This document shows, piece by piece, positions 39,177 to 49,608 of a DNA stretch of 64,000 bases. Both the position numbers and the translations under genes were made by a program. This DNA comes from Micromonospora gifhornensis (GTDB lineage: Bacteria > Actinomycetota > Actinomycetes > Mycobacteriales > Micromonosporaceae): contig NZ_BOPA01000006.1 in NCBI RefSeq assembly GCF_016863515.1, forward strand, positions 1-64,000, read 5' to 3'. The notes beneath the pieces are model-generated. The model had not been told where the DNA came from and searched no databases. It was given only the letters and a program-made list of their open reading frames with translations. Numbering within the stretch: the stretch's first letter is position 1; each line of letters starts with the position of its first letter.

Positions 39177-39386
39177 TCAGCGGGGCAGTGCGGACGCGCG
39201 CCAGGCGCCGGGACCGGGCAGGTGACCGTTGCTTCCCGGTCGGCCGCTGCGGGCCCACGTCGACGTCGGTGCCGGGGCAGGGTCGGCGGCCCGGGGGCGG
39301 GTGACGATGGCGCCCACCAGCGCGGCCAGTTCCTCCGCGGTCGGCACACCGCGCACGATCCGCAACAGCGGCTCTTCCCCACACAT
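39177..39386 (-). CDS. Acyl-CoA carboxylase epsilon subunit
   Basis: 69 residues with the two conserved ends of this family: LRIVRGVPTAEELAALVGAI near the N-terminus and GHLPGPGAWRASALPR at the C-terminus, joined by a variable Pro-rich linker. The epsilon subunit binds the beta subunit and stimulates carboxylase activity in actinobacteria. TACCCT ends 8 nt before the ATG at 39386, supporting a leaderless start. It is usually next to the beta subunit gene. Here 6.7 kb separates it from the beta gene at 46127. Confidence 0.88.
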   Translation of the reverse strand: MCGEEPLLRIVRGVPTAEELAALVGAIVTRPRAADPAPAPTSTWARSGRPGSNGHLPGPGAWRASALPR

Positions 39387-39476
39387 GCCGCTCAGGGTAC
39401 GTGGCCACCTTGATCTTGGTCGCACAATGGCGTGCCGACGGTGTAGGTGTCAGCGCTGCCGGGTACCGTCTCAGCG

Positions 39477-41789
39477 ATGTCAGACGCTTCCGCCTCCCAA
39501 CTCGTCGCCGACCGGTACCGGCTCATCTCGCCGCTCGGTCAGGGTGGCATGGGTCGGGTGTGGAAGGCGCGCGACGAGGTGCTGCACCGCGACGTCGCCA
39601 TCAAGGAACTCGTACCGCCGCCGGGTCTGACCAACGACGAGCGCCGCGAGATGCGGGAACGCTCGCTGCGCGAGGCGCGGGCCATCGCCCGGCTCAACAA
39701 CATCAACGTCGTACGCATCTTCGACGTGCTCCGCACCGACGGTGACCCGTGGATCGTGATGGAGTACGTCGCGTCGCGTTCGTTGCAGGACACGCTCGCG
39801 GAGGACGGGCCGGTGTCGTCGGCCCAGGCGGTCGAGATCGGCCTGGGCGTGCTGAACGCCCTGAAGGCCGCGCACAAGGCCGGCATCATGCACCGCGACG
39901 TCAAGCCCGGCAACGTCCTGCTCGGCACCGACGGGCGGGTGGTGTTGACCGACTTCGGGCTCGCCACCATCCCCGGCGACCCGAACGTCACGCGCACCGG
40001 CATGGTGCTCGGCTCACCGGCGTACATCGCACCGGAACGGGCCCGCGACGGCACCGCCGGGCCGGAGGCCGACCTGTGGTCGCTGGGTGCCACGCTCTAC
40101 GCCGCCGTGGAGGGCAAGTCCCCGTTCGCCCGGCCGTCGGCGATCGCCACCCTGGCCGCGCTGGCCACCGAGCCGGTGCCGCCGCCGCGTAACGCCGGGC
40201 CACTCAAGTCGGTGCTCACCGGGCTGCTCCGCAAGGACCCCCAGGAACGCATCACCGCCGAGTCCGCCGAGCGCATGCTCCGCAAGGCCAGCGGCCGGCG
40301 GGCCCGGAGCATCTCACTGCTGGGCGGTGTACGCCGACCGGGGCCGAACGGGCCGCGTGAGCCACGCCCGCCGTTGGTGCCGGCGCCGCGGCCGTCCGGG
40401 GAACGACCGGCGACCCCGTCCGCGCCGGTCAGCCCGCCTGCCCCGCGTACGCCGCCGGTTTCCGGCCCGCTCGCCGCCGCCGGCGCCGTCGGCTCCTCGA
40501 TCAACTCGGACGCCGCGCCGACGGCGAAGGTCCCCGCCGACGCCGCTCCGGCGAGCAGGGCAGATGCTGCAGTCGGTTCCGACGCGACGCAACCGGCAGG
40601 CTCGGACGCGGCACCCACCGCCCTGGTGTCCGGTGCGAACAGCCCGGTGGACGAGGGCGAAGCGGCCGGTACGAACAACGATGCCGGCGCGTCCCGGAGC
40701 ACCGACTCGGCGCCCGTAACCGCTGGCGGTACGGCTGACAGCGGAGCGGAGTCCGGCCTCGACGCCGACTCGGGCGCTACCGCTGGAGGGGGCGCTACCG
40801 CCGGGGCGGGAGAGGCGGACCAGTCGGGTGCGGCGGCTGTTCCCGGTGGTGCAGCGGCGGGCACCGGTACGGAGTCGACCGCGAAGGTCGACCGCTCGAC
40901 GTCCACGATGGACCGGTCGACCGTGCACTCGGACGCCGATGCGACCCGCCGGGTGGCTCCTGCGCCCGCTGAGGACAACACCCGGGTCGTACCGCAGCGG
41001 ACCTCGCTGATGCCGTCGGTGCCGGATGATCCGACCCCGGCTCGCGGCTCCGTCTTCACCTCGGGCTTCCTGCGCTCGGAGCGCAACCGTCGCGGTCTGC
41101 TCGTCGGTGCCCTGGTTGCGCTGCTGCTGGTTGGTCTGGTGGTGGCGGTGCCGCTGCTGACCGGCGATGACCGTGGTGACGACGGCACGTCGCCGGGTGC
41201 GGCCAGTAGTTCTGGGACGCCGACGGCGGCGACAAGCGAACCGGCCGCGCCCCCACCCACCAGCGCAGCCCCGCCGACCAGCGCAGCTCCGCCCAGCCCG
41301 TCGGCCACGCCCAGCACGGCGCCGCCGACCAACGGCGCGCTGCCGGACGGCTGGACGATGCGAAACGATCCGGTCGGCTTCAAGGTGGCCGTGCCGGACG
41401 GCTGGCGGCGCAGCGCCGGCGGGACCTGGGTGAAGTACCGGGACCCGAACGGCGTCAGCGAGTTGACCATCGACCGCACGGACAGCCCGGGACGGGACGC
41501 CGCCGCCACCTGGCGGCAGCTCGAGCCGGGCCGCAAGAACGTCCGTGGCGTGCAGAACTACCGGCTGATCGACATCTGGTCGTTCGACTGCAAGTGGCGT
41601 ACCTGCGGCGACTGGGACTGGTACCAGACCCGTAACGGGGTGGAGCTACGAGTCCGCAACCGGGGCTTCGTCACCGCCAGCAACCGCGGTTTCGCGCTGC
41701 GCTGGGAAGTGCCGAGAAGCGAGTGGGAAGCGCAGCTGCCGAACTTCGAGACGGCCTTCCGGGAGTTCGTGCCCGACCGTCAGGACTGA
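39477..41789 (+). CDS. Receptor-type serine/threonine protein kinase
   Basis: 770 residues. The kinase domain (about 10-270) has GQGGMG, VAIKE, HRDVKPGN near 140 and DFGLATI. A long Ala/Thr/Asp-rich linker (about 290-530) contains many DAAPTA and ADAT-like segments. One membrane helix lies near 540-562. The extracellular domain has the PVGFKVAVPDGW motif and two Cys in FDCKWRTCGDW. It shares order and extracellular style with the kinase at 7504 (VPKGWKK there), so the two are paralogues without PASTA repeats. TACCGT ends 8 nt before ATG 39477, suggesting a leaderless message. Confidence 0.93.
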   Translation: MSDASASQLVADRYRLISPLGQGGMGRVWKARDEVLHRDVAIKELVPPPGLTNDERREMRERSLREARAIARLNNINVVRIFDVLRTDGDPWIVMEYVASRSLQDTLAEDGPVSSAQAVEIGLGVLNALKAAHKAGIMHRDVKPGNVLLGTDGRVVLTDFGLATIPGDPNVTRTGMVLGSPAYIAPERARDGTAGPEADLWSLGATLYAAVEGKSPFARPSAIATLAALATEPVPPPRNAGPLKSVLTGLLRKDPQERITAESAERMLRKASGRRARSISLLGGVRRPGPNGPREPRPPLVPAPRPSGERPATPSAPVSPPAPRTPPVSGPLAAAGAVGSSINSDAAPTAKVPADAAPASRADAAVGSDATQPAGSDAAPTALVSGANSPVDEGEAAGTNNDAGASRSTDSAPVTAGGTADSGAESGLDADSGATAGGGATAGAGEADQSGAAAVPGGAAAGTGTESTAKVDRSTSTMDRSTVHSDADATRRVAPAPAEDNTRVVPQRTSLMPSVPDDPTPARGSVFTSGFLRSERNRRGLLVGALVALLLVGLVVAVPLLTGDDRGDDGTSPGAASSSGTPTAATSEPAAPPPTSAAPPTSAAPPSPSATPSTAPPTNGALPDGWTMRNDPVGFKVAVPDGWRRSAGGTWVKYRDPNGVSELTIDRTDSPGRDAAATWRQLEPGRKNVRGVQNYRLIDIWSFDCKWRTCGDWDWYQTRNGVELRVRNRGFVTASNRGFALRWEVPRSEWEAQLPNFETAFREFVPDRQD

Positions 41790-41853
41790 TCGACAGGCAT
41801 GACCTTCCGCCGTTCGGGGTATCTGATCTCCGACGACGGAAGGGAGGCCCGAG

Positions 41854-42090
41854 ATGGGTTACCGAGGAAGGGATGCCCGACCGCGGCTGGCACTGTGGAC
41901 GCTCGTGGTGCTCGGCAACGTCGTACTGCTGGTCGCCGCCGCCGGAGTCGCGGTGCTGGCGACCCTGCTGAGTCTGGTGACGCTGGCCGGTGCCGCGCTC
42001 GCCGGCTGGCACCTCACCCGCCGAGGCAGCGTCACCCGCCGGGGTGGCATGAGCGTGCCGGTCGCGCTCGCCTCGCGACGACGGGCCTGA
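41854..42090 (+). CDS. Small membrane protein
   Basis: 78 residues with two hydrophobic helices (LALWTLVVLGNVVLLVAAAG and the following Leu/Ala-rich segment) and basic ends. GGAAGGGAGG at good spacing before ATG 41854 supports translation. It has no recognised family. It lies 64 bp after the kinase gene and may be cotranscribed with it. Confidence 0.65.
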   Translation: MGYRGRDARPRLALWTLVVLGNVVLLVAAAGVAVLATLLSLVTLAGAALAGWHLTRRGSVTRRGGMSVPVALASRRRA

Positions 42091-42260
42091 GCCCTTACGC
42101 ACCGACAGCGACGCCCGGCCTGTGCGACAGCATCGCGCGGCTTGAGTGCCGCGCCTACGACTCACAGCGACGTCCGGCCTGAACGCCGCATGACACTTAC
42201 ACCGACGATCGGCCGACGTCCGCAGGGTCACGGGACGCCGGCCGGTGGTCGGGGCGTACG

Positions 42261-43013
42261 TCAGGTGTTGTTGGCCAGGGCGATCAGCCGGCTGCGGTCG
42301 CCGTTCCAGTAGTTGCGGTCCACCGCGCCGCTGATACCGGGGACGCTGCCGGAGTCGGTGTACTGCCAGAAGCTCCAGAAGGGCGCGCCGGCCGGCAGAG
42401 CACCCACCGAGGAGGACCAGCGGGCGATCCAGAGCGGGTGGTTGTTCCACGGGCCGCTCCAGCTGCCGGTGCACTGGTTCCAGAAGCTGGTGGTGGTGTA
42501 GATGACCGCGTAGCGGCCGGTGCGGGAGCGGTAGGTGTTGAGGAAGTCCTGCACCCAGTTGCGCATCGCGGTGGTGCTCAGGCCGTAGCAGTAGCCGCCG
42601 CTGTACGGGTTCGCCTCCAGGTCCAGGGCGGCGGGCAGGGTACGGCTGTCGGCCGACCAGGCGCCGCCGTTGGAGGCCAGGTAGTTGGCCTGGACCGCGC
42701 CGGAGGAGATGTTGGGCCGGGCGAAGTGGTACGCCCCCCGGATCACCCCGGCGTTGTACGCGTTGACGTAGTTGGTGTTGAAGTTCGGGTCCTTGTAGCT
42801 CGTACCCTCGGTGGCTTTGATGAAGGCGAACTGGATGCCGGCGTTGCGCACGCTGGTCCAGTTGATGGTGCCCTGGTAGCGCGAGACGTCGATGCCGGGC
42901 ACGGTGGCCGCCGCGGCGGGGGTCGCGGTGGCGACGAGCCCGGCGGCGGCGGTGGCGAGCACGGTGAGTGCGGCGGCGGTCAGCCGACGCAGCGAAGACC
43001 TGACCTGACTCAT
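42261..43013 (-). CDS. Secreted GH25 lysozyme (N,O-diacetylmuramidase family)
   Basis: 250 residues. A Sec signal peptide (basic start, Leu/Ala core, cleavage after ATPAAAA) is followed by one GH25 domain starting GIDVSRYQGTINW. The catalytic acidic pair is in ALDLEANPY near residue 131, with later FWQYTDSG and VDRNYW. It cleaves peptidoglycan, either as an autolysin or against competitors. CAGGAGGAC precedes the ATG. The upstream region carries the dyad at 43030-43047. Confidence 0.94.
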   Translation of the reverse strand: MSQVRSSLRRLTAAALTVLATAAAGLVATATPAAAATVPGIDVSRYQGTINWTSVRNAGIQFAFIKATEGTSYKDPNFNTNYVNAYNAGVIRGAYHFARPNISSGAVQANYLASNGGAWSADSRTLPAALDLEANPYSGGYCYGLSTTAMRNWVQDFLNTYRSRTGRYAVIYTTTSFWNQCTGSWSGPWNNHPLWIARWSSSVGALPAGAPFWSFWQYTDSGSVPGISGAVDRNYWNGDRSRLIALANNT

Positions 43014-43029
43014 GGCGTCCTCCTGAGAC

Positions 43030-43047
43030 GACAGTCAATTGACAGTC
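43030..43047. promoter_or_regulatory. Dyad upstream of the lysozyme gene
   Basis: ACAGTCAATTGACAGTC contains the perfect palindrome GTCAATTGAC, and the outer bases repeat GACAGTC. It lies 17 nt upstream of the lysozyme start codon in an unusually AT-rich patch (43022-43110). It is a candidate regulator site. Confidence 0.45.
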
Positions 43048-43131
43048 ATCTTTGGGTGGGCCTGCTCGGCCAGGCAATAGAGGTAAAGATAATTTTCGAT
43101 GTCCGGCTTGTGGTGCGAGCCCACCTGGTGA

Positions 43132-43683
43132 TCAGCGCAGGGTGGCCGGATCGATCTGCCAGCGGAACGGCTCGGCGAGGGTCAACGTCTCCCCGGCCTT
43201 GGCCACCTGATCCTCGACGTAGTGCCCTCCGTCGAGCCGGTACAGCCGCAGCGAGTGGGTGTCACCGTCCTGCTCGACCAGCAGGTACCAGGGGATTTGG
43301 GCGATCGCGTAGAGCTGCATCTTGAGCACCCGATCGGCGGCCGCGTTGCCCGGCGAGACGATCTCACCCACGAGCACCACCTCTGCCGCGTCCAGCACCG
43401 TCCCCTCGTCATCGGCGTCGGTGACCACGAGATCCGGAATCACCACGCGATCGACGCTGAGCCGGACGTTGATCGCGTCGTAGACCGAGAGGTCGTTGAC
43501 CTCCGCCGCAGCCTCGATGCTGTTCGCCAGTCGCCTGGCGACTCGCTGATGCCGTCGGCTCGGAGCAGGGCTCGCGATCAGGCTCCCGTCGAGCAACTCG
43601 ATCCGGTGATGGGTCTCGCCCATGGCGAAGTAGTCGTCCTCCGTCCAGAGGCCGACGTGGGGTTCCAGAGGGGCTGCGCTCAC
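43132..43683 (-). CDS. Uma2 family (DUF820) endonuclease-like protein
   Basis: 183 residues with the PD-(D/E)XK-type pattern of the family: HHRIELLDGSLIASPAPS, RVVIPDLVV, and EIVSPGN ahead of the Lys in DRVLKMQLYA. Biochemical roles are mostly unproven. The family is often found in multicopy in actinobacteria. GTG 43683 has GGGAGGTG upstream. It is divergent from the M50 protease gene. Confidence 0.9.
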   Translation of the reverse strand: MSAAPLEPHVGLWTEDDYFAMGETHHRIELLDGSLIASPAPSRRHQRVARRLANSIEAAAEVNDLSVYDAINVRLSVDRVVIPDLVVTDADDEGTVLDAAEVVLVGEIVSPGNAAADRVLKMQLYAIAQIPWYLLVEQDGDTHSLRLYRLDGGHYVEDQVAKAGETLTLAEPFRWQIDPATLR

Positions 43684-43785
43684 CGGCGTACACCTCCCGA
43701 TCCGATCGCCACCCGGTCAGTCTCACACCGTACGGGCGGTTGGCCCGGCAATGACACCGGAACACGGGCGGTAGGCTCGCGCCCC

Positions 43786-44529
43786 ATGGTGTCGATCGAG
43801 GGCATGACGGAGTTCTGGGACCGCCTGGTCGGCGCGCAGCCGGATCCGCCCCCGCTGCTGGTGCTGGTCACCGGCGTGGTCGCGCTGCTGGTGGTCAGCA
43901 CCCGGCTGCCGTGGCGGGTCGCCCGCAACGCGATCACCATCGCGCACGAGGGCGGCCATGCTCTGGCCGCGCTGCTCACCGGCCGTAAGCTGCGCGGCAT
44001 CCGGCTGCACTCGGACACCTCGGGACTGACGCTGTCTGCGGGTCGGCCCACCGGTCCGGGCATGGTGCTCACCCTGCTCGCCGGCTATATCGCGCCACCG
44101 CTGGTCGGCCTGGGCGGGGCGTGGCTGTTGGCCGGTAACCGGATCACGCTGCTGCTCTGGCTCGCGGTGATCCTCCTGCTCGCCATGCTGGTCATGATCC
44201 GCAACCTGTTCGGGGTGCTGTCGCTGCTGGTCACCGGCGGAGTGGTGCTCGCCGTCTCGTGGTACGCCAGCCCGCAGGTGCAGGCCGCCTTCGCCTGGAC
44301 GAGTGTGTGGTTCCTGCTGCTCGGCGGCGTACGACCGGTGATCGAGCTGCAACGGCTGCGTACCCGGCGGGGGATGCCCGCCTCCGACGCCGACCAGTTG
44401 GCCGGGATCACCGGGTTTCCGGCGTTCTTCTGGGTCGTCCTCTTCGGTCTGGTCAACCTGGCGGTGCTGGTCGTCGGCGGTCTGATGCTGGCCGGCCCGT
44501 TGCTCGCGGAGGCCGGCATCACCTGGTGA
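43786..44529 (+). CDS. M50-like membrane metalloprotease
   Basis: 247 residues with about six membrane helices and the zinc motif HEGGH near residues 53-57 inside a hydrophobic segment. It is the short B3/4-like form without a PDZ domain. Intramembrane proteolysis is the family role, and the substrate is unknown. TAGGCT ends 9 nt before ATG 43786. The gene 90 bp downstream encodes an ECF sigma factor. Release of an anti-sigma factor by this protease is conceivable but unsupported. Confidence 0.88.
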   Translation: MVSIEGMTEFWDRLVGAQPDPPPLLVLVTGVVALLVVSTRLPWRVARNAITIAHEGGHALAALLTGRKLRGIRLHSDTSGLTLSAGRPTGPGMVLTLLAGYIAPPLVGLGGAWLLAGNRITLLLWLAVILLLAMLVMIRNLFGVLSLLVTGGVVLAVSWYASPQVQAAFAWTSVWFLLLGGVRPVIELQRLRTRRGMPASDADQLAGITGFPAFFWVVLFGLVNLAVLVVGGLMLAGPLLAEAGITW

Positions 44530-44619
44530 CCTGACCCTCCGGCGCGGCCGGTTCGCGTCCGGTGGCAACCGCACCCACCCCCTGGTGCGTGTCCTCTACG
44601 ACCCGCAGGGAGGTGGCAG

Positions 44620-45120
44620 GTGCCGGACGTCGACGGGTTCGACGATTTCTACCGGGGCAGCCGACAACGGTTGCTCGGCTTCGTCTACGTGCTCACCGGT
44701 GACCTCGCCGAAGCCCAGGACGCCGTTCAGGAGGCGTACGTCCGAGCCTGGCAACGGTGGTCCACGGTGCGGCACTACGACGACCCTGAGGCATGGGTAC
44801 GGGTGGTGGCCAGCCGGCTCGCGGTGAGCCGATGGCGCAGCCTGCGTAGTCGGGCTCGGGCGTACCTGCGGCACGGCGCGGTGGAGAGCGTCCCCGCACC
44901 GGGCACGGAGACCGTCGAGGTGGTCGCCGCCCTGCGCCGCCTGCCCGAGGAACAGCGGGTCGCCATCGCGCTCTACTACCTGGTCGGCCTGCCGGTCGCC
45001 GAGGTGGCGAGGCAGACCTCGGCCCCGGTCGGCACGGTCAAGGCCCGCCTTTCCCGGGGGCGTACCGCGCTCGCCGGACTGCTCGCCGTCTCTGACCTGG
45101 AGGAGGCACCCGGTGCATGA
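44620..45120 (+). CDS. SigE-type ECF RNA polymerase sigma factor
   Basis: 166 residues: region 2 with DFYRGSRQRLLGFVYVLTGD and the DAVQEAYVRAWQRW helix, then region 4 with LPEEQRVAIALYYLVGLPVAEVARQTSAPVGTVKARLSRGR. GTG 44620 follows GGGAGGTGGCAG. The next gene overlaps its end by 8 bp and encodes a membrane protein that is the likely anti-sigma partner. Confidence 0.94.
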   Translation: MPDVDGFDDFYRGSRQRLLGFVYVLTGDLAEAQDAVQEAYVRAWQRWSTVRHYDDPEAWVRVVASRLAVSRWRSLRSRARAYLRHGAVESVPAPGTETVEVVAALRRLPEEQRVAIALYYLVGLPVAEVARQTSAPVGTVKARLSRGRTALAGLLAVSDLEEAPGA

Positions 45121-45967
45121 CGAGATGACGTTCGTCGAGCGACTCCACAACGACCTGCGGAACGTCCGCTGGCCGGAACCTGCGGTGCTGCGGGAGCGGG
45201 CCCGCCGACGACGGCGTCGAGCCATGGTGGGCGCGGCGACCGCGGTGCTGCTCCTGGCCGCCGGGCCGATGATCGCGGGGCTACGTCTCGGGGCGTCACC
45301 GGCTGCCGTTCCGCAGCCGCAGGCGTCGCCGTCGGCGTACGTGGAGATTCCACACGAGGCGCTGGTGCAGCCGACAGACCTGACGGCGATGACTGACCCG
45401 CCGCTCGGTCAGGCAGGCTTCGGTGAACTGGTGCAGATCGACCAGTTGCTGCCGGTCTGCCTGGAGGAACAGGGCCGGGCAGCGTACTGGGAGCCGTCGC
45501 GGTACTCGCGTTCGCAGACCCTGCTGCGGGCGAGCGCGGACGGTGCCCGCCGGCCGGCCGACGTGCTGCTCAGCCAGGACGTCTACCGGATCGCACCGGA
45601 GCGGGTCGCCGGCTTCTTCAGCCGGCTCGACGAGGTGCTCGCACCTTGCGCGAACTGGCGATCGACCGGCGATGTCCTGTGGGAGGACCGGATCGCCCGA
45701 GCCGAGGCGGACCACCGGTGGGAGGTGGCCGACCGCGACTTCGCCGGCGACGAGGCGATGCTGATCCGGCACACCATCACGGCAACCCGCAACCTGGACA
45801 CCGGCGCAACCCGGGAACCCCCACCCCCCGACACCACCGCTGTCCTGCGCGTCGGCGACCTCATCACGGTGCTGACCCTCAACCGCGACGCCCCCGACCC
45901 CGAGCTACGCCGCGTCGCCACCATCGCCGCCCAACGACTCTGCACAGCCGCCAACCCCCCCTGCTGA
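45113..45967 (+). CDS. Membrane-anchored partner of the sigma factor (putative anti-sigma)
   Basis: 284 residues. A short cytoplasmic N-terminus (MTFVERLHNDLRNVRWPEPAVLRERARRR type) is followed by one membrane helix (about 38-58) and an extracellular domain with four Cys. The cytoplasmic part is about 35 residues, shorter than a zinc anti-sigma domain and without its HxxxCxxC motif. The anti-sigma role therefore rests on its overlap with the sigma gene. GTG start inside the sigma gene end. Confidence 0.78.
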   Translation: MHDEMTFVERLHNDLRNVRWPEPAVLRERARRRRRRAMVGAATAVLLLAAGPMIAGLRLGASPAAVPQPQASPSAYVEIPHEALVQPTDLTAMTDPPLGQAGFGELVQIDQLLPVCLEEQGRAAYWEPSRYSRSQTLLRASADGARRPADVLLSQDVYRIAPERVAGFFSRLDEVLAPCANWRSTGDVLWEDRIARAEADHRWEVADRDFAGDEAMLIRHTITATRNLDTGATREPPPPDTTAVLRVGDLITVLTLNRDAPDPELRRVATIAAQRLCTAANPPC

Positions 45968-45991
45968 CCCCCCTGCCCACCCCTTCGTCCC

Positions 45992-46064
45992 CGCGATCTT
46001 GCACTTTTGGCCCCTGCATAAGGGGCAGAAGCCGCAGAGCGGCGACCCAAACTGCAAGATCGCG
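45992..46064. repeat. Hairpin repeat of the GATCTTGCA family, copy 1
   Basis: The outer arms CGCGATCTTGCA and TGCAAGATCGCG pair perfectly, extended by TTTTGG and CCAAA, with inner small dyads (CCCCTGCATAAGGGGC). It lies between the convergent sigma-partner and carboxylase beta genes. A related element is at 48752-48821. It probably acts as a bidirectional terminator. Confidence 0.78.
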
Positions 46065-46110
46065 GGCGCGGGGTGGGCGCGGGGTGGGCGCGGGGTGGGC
46101 GCGGGGAGGG
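46065..46110. repeat. 11-bp tandem repeat
   Basis: Four copies of a GGGTGGGCGCG-like unit sit immediately beside the hairpin repeat and 17 bp before the carboxylase beta stop codon. Confidence 0.8.
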
Positions 46111-46126
46111 GAGAGGGGCAGAGGGA

Positions 46127-47710
<1,584 letters not shown>

Positions 47711-47777
47711 CCAGGGAATATAACGATGGTTCAGGTCGGCGGCGGTCGGCAGGAGGGGTAAACCGTAGGCTGACGGG

Positions 47778-48662
47778 ATGCCGGGCTCGCCGTACACCGA
47801 TCTGGACCGTCCGCCACTGTCGGCGGCGCGGCTGCGCCGGGCGCTGGTCGCGCCGTACGGTCCGTGGGCGCGGCTGGAATTGCGCGCCGAGACGGGCTCG
47901 ACCAACGCCGATGTCGCCGAGGCCGCCCGCGACGGCGAGCCGGAGGGCCTGGTGGTGGTGGCCGAGCGGCAGACCGCCGGCCGAGGGCGGCGCGGCCGGA
48001 CCTGGCAGTCGCCGCCGCGCGCGGGCATCGCGACGAGCGTGCTGTTGCGGCCCGGGGAGGCGGTGCCGGACCGCGACTGGCAACCCGCACCACCGACGGG
48101 GTACGGCTGGCTGCCGTTGCTGGCCGGAGTGGCGCTGGTGGAGGCGGTCGGTCGGTTGGCCGAGCTGGACGCCAGCCTGAAGTGGCCGAACGACCTGCTG
48201 ATCGACGGGGCGAAGTGCGCCGGCATCCTCGCCGAGGCGGTGCCCGGCCCCGAGTTCGGTGACCCGCCCGCCGTCGTGCTCGGCATCGGGCTGAACGTCA
48301 CGCTGCGCGCCGACGAGTTGCCGGAGAACCCGACAGGTCTGCGAGCCACCTCGCTGCAACTGGCCGGTGCGACAGCCACCGACCGGGACCCACTCCTGCG
48401 CGCACTGCTCCGCTCACTCGCCGAGTGGTACGCCCGCTGGCGAGCCGCCGGCGGCGACGCGACCGCAAGCGGCCTGCGCGAGGCGTACCTGAAGGTCTGC
48501 GCCACTGTCGGCCGCGAAGTCCGCGCCCTGCTCCCCGACGGCACCGAACTCACCGGCACCGCCACCACCATCACCGGCGAAGGCCACCTCCTCCTCACCA
48601 CCCCCCACCCCACCCCCACCACCCACTCCCTCCCCGCCGCCGACCTCCTCCACCTCCGCTAA
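47778..48662 (+). CDS. birA: Biotin--[acetyl-CoA carboxylase] ligase
   Basis: 294 residues. The biotinyl-AMP motif [10 protein letters not shown] is near residue 70, KWPNDLLI near 135 and GIGLNV near 173, with a C-terminal SH3-like domain. There is no N-terminal DNA-binding domain, so it is a monofunctional ligase that biotinylates the carrier at 27889. TAGGCT ends 7 nt before the ATG, suggesting a leaderless message. The last 60 codons are extremely C-rich (mostly CAC, CCC and ACC codons). Confidence 0.94.
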   Translation: MPGSPYTDLDRPPLSAARLRRALVAPYGPWARLELRAETGSTNADVAEAARDGEPEGLVVVAERQTAGRGRRGRTWQSPPRAGIATSVLLRPGEAVPDRDWQPAPPTGYGWLPLLAGVALVEAVGRLAELDASLKWPNDLLIDGAKCAGILAEAVPGPEFGDPPAVVLGIGLNVTLRADELPENPTGLRATSLQLAGATATDRDPLLRALLRSLAEWYARWRAAGGDATASGLREAYLKVCATVGREVRALLPDGTELTGTATTITGEGHLLLTTPHPTPTTHSLPAADLLHLR

Positions 48663-48671
48663 ACCCCCACC

Positions 48672-48751
48672 CCTCGCGCCCCTCGCGCTCGGCCCGTCGC
48701 GCGCGCCCCTCGCGCTCGGCCCGTCGCGCGCGCCCCCCGCGCTCGGCCCGT
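48672..48751. repeat. 27-bp tandem repeat, three copies
   Basis: Three copies of a unit containing CGCGCTCGGCCCGTCG, with starts spaced 27 bp apart, lead directly into the second GATCTTGCA hairpin repeat. Confidence 0.85.
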
Positions 48752-48821
48752 CGATCTTGCAGTTTTGGTCGGGGTTAAAGGTGCATATCGGGGCGTAAGG
48801 GGGACCGAAAGTGCAAGATCG
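48752..48821. repeat. Hairpin repeat of the GATCTTGCA family, copy 2
   Basis: The arms 48752-48770 and 48803-48821 match at 17 of 19 positions (CGATCTTGCAGTTTTGGTC against its complement). The inner 32 bases differ from copy 1, so only the arms are conserved. It lies between two plus-strand genes. Confidence 0.8.
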
Positions 48822-48926
48822 GCGAGGTGTGGGTGGACGGGGTGGGGAGGGTGGCCGCGTGGTGGATGTGGCGGAGTGGGGGTGGGGGGTTAACGTCTGC
48901 GCGTCCGGTTCTGCGAGGAGGTATCC

Positions 48927-49484
48927 GTGGCGTTCCCCGAAGACGTGCTCACCGAGGACGAGCACGTCGTGCTGCACCTGCGTCCGCACTGGAAGGCCCT
49001 GATCCGGCCGGTGGCGGTGCTGGTGCTCGCCATCGCCGCGGTGGTGGTCGGCCTGGTGTTCCTACCCTCCGGTGGAGGCGGCTCCATCACCCTCGCCGTG
49101 ATCGGCGGGCTGGCGGTGCTGGCCGTACTGGTGCTGGGTGCGTGGCCGTACATCGTCTGGCGCACCACGCACTATCTGTTCACAAACGAGCGAGTGGTGC
49201 TCCAGCACGGGGTCTTCTCCCGGGAGAGGCGGGACATCCCGCTCAGCCGGGTCAACGACCACTCGATGAACCAGCAGTTCGTCGGGCGACTGCTGGGCTA
49301 CGGCACGCTCACCATCGAGTCGGCCGGCGAGCGGGGCCAGTCGGTGCTGCCCGACGTGCCGAAGGTCGACCGGGTCCAGACCAAGCTCTACGAGCTGGTC
49401 GAGGCGTTCCACGACAAGCACTCGTTGGGCGACGGGGAGCTGCGCGAGATCCTCGCGGAACGCGACAACAAGTCCGGCCTCTGA
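48927..49484 (+). CDS. PH domain-containing membrane protein
   Basis: 185 residues: two membrane helices (about 30-75), then a bacterial PH-like domain beginning THYLFTNERVVLQHGVFSRERRDIPLSRVND. A Glu/Lys/Asp-rich C-terminus follows. The role is unknown. GAGGAGGTATCC precedes the GTG start. A strong hairpin lies 68 bp after the stop. Confidence 0.9.
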   Translation: MAFPEDVLTEDEHVVLHLRPHWKALIRPVAVLVLAIAAVVVGLVFLPSGGGGSITLAVIGGLAVLAVLVLGAWPYIVWRTTHYLFTNERVVLQHGVFSRERRDIPLSRVNDHSMNQQFVGRLLGYGTLTIESAGERGQSVLPDVPKVDRVQTKLYELVEAFHDKHSLGDGELREILAERDNKSGL

Positions 49485-49551
49485 GCCCCCGACGCCTGAG
49501 CAGCCCGACCAGGCACGGGAGTACGCCCGACAGCGAGATGACCCAGCTTGC

Positions 49552-49603
49552 GTGAACGCCCGAGAGCGCCCGCCAGACTCGGCGGGCGCTCTCGGGCGTT
49601 CAC
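49552..49603. terminator. 23-bp-stem bidirectional terminator
   Basis: A perfect inverted repeat (49552-49574 with 49581-49603) with a 6-base loop, between the convergent PH-domain and GtrA genes. Either direction forms the same hairpin. Confidence 0.85.
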
Positions 49604-49608
49604 ACGGA

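Noticed and set aside
43786..45967. M50 protease, sigma factor and membrane partner as a regulated-proteolysis sigma system
   Set aside because: The protease has its own start-proximal promoter hexamer and lies 90 bp from the sigma gene. The partner lacks a clear zinc anti-sigma motif. Possible, but not supported by sequence alone.
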